This document shows positions 7,210 to 8,335 of a DNA stretch of 8,335 nucleotides, piece after piece. The notes below the pieces were generated by a model. The model had not been told where the DNA came from. It saw nothing but the letters and a program-made list of their open reading frames with translations, and searched no databases. Positions within the stretch are counted from its first letter, which is position 1, and each line of letters begins with the position of its first letter. The DNA is from Bacteroidota bacterium (lineage in GTDB: Bacteria > Bacteroidota > Bacteroidia > NS11-12g > UBA9320). Both the position numbers and the translations under genes were made by a program. The stretch lies in contig DNHN01000096.1 in the NCBI GenBank assembly GCA_003485825.1, forward strand, positions 1 through 8,335, written 5' to 3'.

Positions 7210-7231
7210 AGTACCGAATTAACCTGGTACT
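7210..7231. promoter_or_regulatory. Inverted repeat AGTACC-N10-GGTACT upstream of oxyR
   Basis: Perfect 6-bp arms flank a 10-base spacer, centred about 40 bp upstream of the oxyR start and next to the putative -33 region. No T-tract follows in the minus direction, so it is a poor terminator for the upstream HTH gene. It could be a second contact region for a regulator; which one is not shown by sequence. Confidence 0.35.
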
Positions 7232-7241
7232 TTCAACTAAA

Positions 7242-7256
7242 ATAGTCGTAGGCTAT
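7242..7256. promoter_or_regulatory. Candidate OxyR/LysR operator ATAG-N7-CTAT
   Basis: The palindrome ATAG-N7-CTAT fits the T-N11-A rule for LysR-family recognition sites and equals one half of the E. coli OxyR consensus in its tetranucleotides. It is centred at 7249, about 68 bp upstream of the oxyR start and of the putative start of transcription, the usual place for a LysR autoregulatory recognition site. It overlaps the TAG stop of the upstream HTH gene (7253-7255). The second ATAG/CTAT pair expected one spacer away is absent. Confidence 0.45.
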
Positions 7257-8236
7257 ATCTGTTCTCTGAGCTCGGACACCTTCTCCCTCAAAATCTTAAA
7301 AAACTGATAGCGGAGCTTCTCTGAAACCTCACTTAATAAAATTGATTTTAAGCGGATCTGCTCTATCCAACGATTACATTCGTCAGAGAAATGTGGGCTG
7401 AAGGACATCAATGAATTGAACGAATTGAAACTAACGTACGTATACGTCTTTCCATCTTTGAACGCCTGAATACAATTATTACTTAAGAATATATCGCTTT
7501 GATACATCTCAAATGGGCTAGAGATAGTCCCTTCTTTAGTCTGTATCAACTTACGAGCAAGTTGAGCTTCCTGCTCCAACTTGTTGAGCAAAGCTTCTAT
7601 GTCATCACATATTTGAAGGGCACTTTTCTTGTCTACAAACAAACCTGACTCTAAATAATACTGCACCTGCTTTATTGTACTATCCAGGGTCTCAGGAGCC
7701 CAAATCTCCGTACTAGCTACTCCGTGATAATTCTTATAAATCCTATCTGTTATATCTTCGTATTCACCCAGACTTTCATTGGCATCGTACTTTTTCGTAG
7801 CAAAATCCGGAAGATTAAGTACACTGCGTTGCCAAAAAAACAGTTTAAATCTGCTGAGACTCTTAAACCCAAACTGCCTAAAATAAGGTAAATCCATAGC
7901 AGTCATAACAATACGAGCTTCACCTGCCCCTACCTTGCTCAGCATACCCATTTCTTGTTCTATCCCTGAAAGATAATTTATGATACTGAACTTATCCTTA
8001 AACATCCCATTGAACTGAAATGGTACTAAACGCCCTTCATAGTTAATAACTGAATCAAATGAGATATTGAATTTTAGACAAATTTTCTGAATCTCATCAT
8101 AAGTAAGTGCAGTATCACCACGCATACGGCGGTAAGCAGCATCAACATTCACGCCCAATAGTTCGGATAATTCTACGGCTAAGTTTTTATTCCCAAGTCT
8201 TTCCTTGCATTGGGCTATCAGTCTAGATTTGCTCAT
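7253..8236 (-). CDS. Helix-turn-helix regulator of unknown target
   Basis: This is a 327-residue cytoplasmic protein. Residues about 5-65 look like a Cro/C1- or BetR-like helix-turn-helix domain: LAVELSELLGV supplies the first helices and VDAAYRRMRGDTALTYDEIQKIC the recognition region, a pattern I know from a common group of Bacteroidota regulators. The remaining 260 residues are not a family I can name. They look mostly helical, with a possible coiled coil at 210-240 (EALLNKLEQEAQLARKLIQ), and may bind a ligand or drive oligomerisation. There is no membrane segment or signal peptide. It lies 71 bases upstream of oxyR on the same strand and could share a transcript with it, though oxyR has its own candidate promoter. 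ATG 8236 follows a -7 box and an A-rich leader. Reality of the gene is firm; its role is not. Confidence 0.8.
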   Translation of the reverse strand: MSKSRLIAQCKERLGNKNLAVELSELLGVNVDAAYRRMRGDTALTYDEIQKICLKFNISFDSVINYEGRLVPFQFNGMFKDKFSIINYLSGIEQEMGMLSKVGAGEARIVMTAMDLPYFRQFGFKSLSRFKLFFWQRSVLNLPDFATKKYDANESLGEYEDITDRIYKNYHGVASTEIWAPETLDSTIKQVQYYLESGLFVDKKSALQICDDIEALLNKLEQEAQLARKLIQTKEGTISSPFEMYQSDIFLSNNCIQAFKDGKTYTYVSFNSFNSLMSFSPHFSDECNRWIEQIRLKSILLSEVSEKLRYQFFKILREKVSELREQI

Positions 8237-8251
8237 TATTATTTATTTTCA

Positions 8252-8259
8252 CAAATATA
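8252..8259 (-). promoter_or_regulatory. Candidate -7 promoter box for the HTH regulator gene
   Basis: On the minus strand this reads TATATTTG, a full TAnnTTTG match, 15 bases before the ATG at 8236. The leader between them is AT-rich with no Shine-Dalgarno sequence. No clear -33 TTTG is present at the usual spacing; that position is occupied by an AT-only inverted repeat. Confidence 0.45.
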
Positions 8260-8277
8260 TAGCTCCTAAAACCTAAG

Positions 8278-8301
8278 TTTAATTATAAATTGATAATTAA
8301 A
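8278..8301. promoter_or_regulatory. 9-bp perfect inverted repeat upstream of the HTH gene promoter
   Basis: TTTAATTAT and ATAATTAAA flank a 6-base spacer AAATTG. The repeat begins about 19 bases upstream of the -7 box, so it covers the -33 region of the HTH regulator's promoter. That is a natural place for an operator, perhaps for self-regulation. Both arms are pure A/T in AT-rich DNA, which raises the chance of coincidence. Confidence 0.35.
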
Positions 8302-8335
8302 TCAGCATCCTAACTTCCACTATATTAAATATCAT

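Noticed and set aside
7194..7231. Terminator for the HTH gene formed by AGTACC/GGTACT and the nearby homopolymer run
   Set aside because: In the direction of that gene (minus strand) the run following the hairpin is A, not T, so it does not fit an intrinsic terminator.
1..8335. Mobile element, CRISPR array, tRNA/rRNA or defence system
   Set aside because: I found no regularly spaced repeats, transposase motifs, terminal inverted repeats, tRNA-like cloverleaf or known defence-protein motifs; most of the window is accounted for by ordinary genes.

Overview
The window looks like chromosomal DNA from a member of the Bacteroidota, most likely a marine or other aquatic Flavobacteriia-type bacterium. 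The evidence is a beta-glucanase ending in a type IX secretion (T9SS) sorting domain, a lipoprotein with a Bacteroidota-type surface-export signal after its lipid-bearing cysteine, a Bacteroidota-like MenD, and several upstream regions carrying the phylum's -7 promoter box (TAnnTTTG) with no Shine-Dalgarno sequence. The genus cannot be named from the sequence alone.

Layout: (1) 1-1038, minus: the N-terminal two thirds of menD (menaquinone synthesis), cut by the window edge. (2) 1172-1606, minus: a small DM13-domain lipoprotein. (3) 1882-3117, plus: odhB, the E2 subunit of 2-oxoglutarate dehydrogenase, followed by a short hairpin and a strong intrinsic terminator. (4) 3399-4985, plus: a secreted three-domain GH16 beta-glucanase, probably a laminarinase, with a long imperfect hairpin that starts at its stop codon. 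(5) 4986-5336: a gap with no supported gene. (6) 5337-7181, minus: a two-gene unit of an OxyR-type peroxide sensor and a PhyH-family Fe(II)/2-oxoglutarate dioxygenase, joined stop-to-start with no spacer. (7) 7253-8236, minus: a helix-turn-helix regulator of unknown target.

Most of the window is ordinary core metabolism plus one polysaccharide-degrading enzyme. MenD and OdhB serve respiration and the TCA cycle. The GH16 enzyme and the lipoprotein would act at or outside the cell surface. The least ordinary part is the oxyR-phyH unit. OxyR keeps both redox cysteines, its putative promoter lies almost on top of its start codon, and a LysR-type palindrome (ATAG-N7-CTAT) sits about 68 bp upstream, where an autoregulatory site would be expected. 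This suggests, but does not prove, a dioxygenase under peroxide control. I see no mobile element, CRISPR array, rRNA, tRNA or recognisable defence system.
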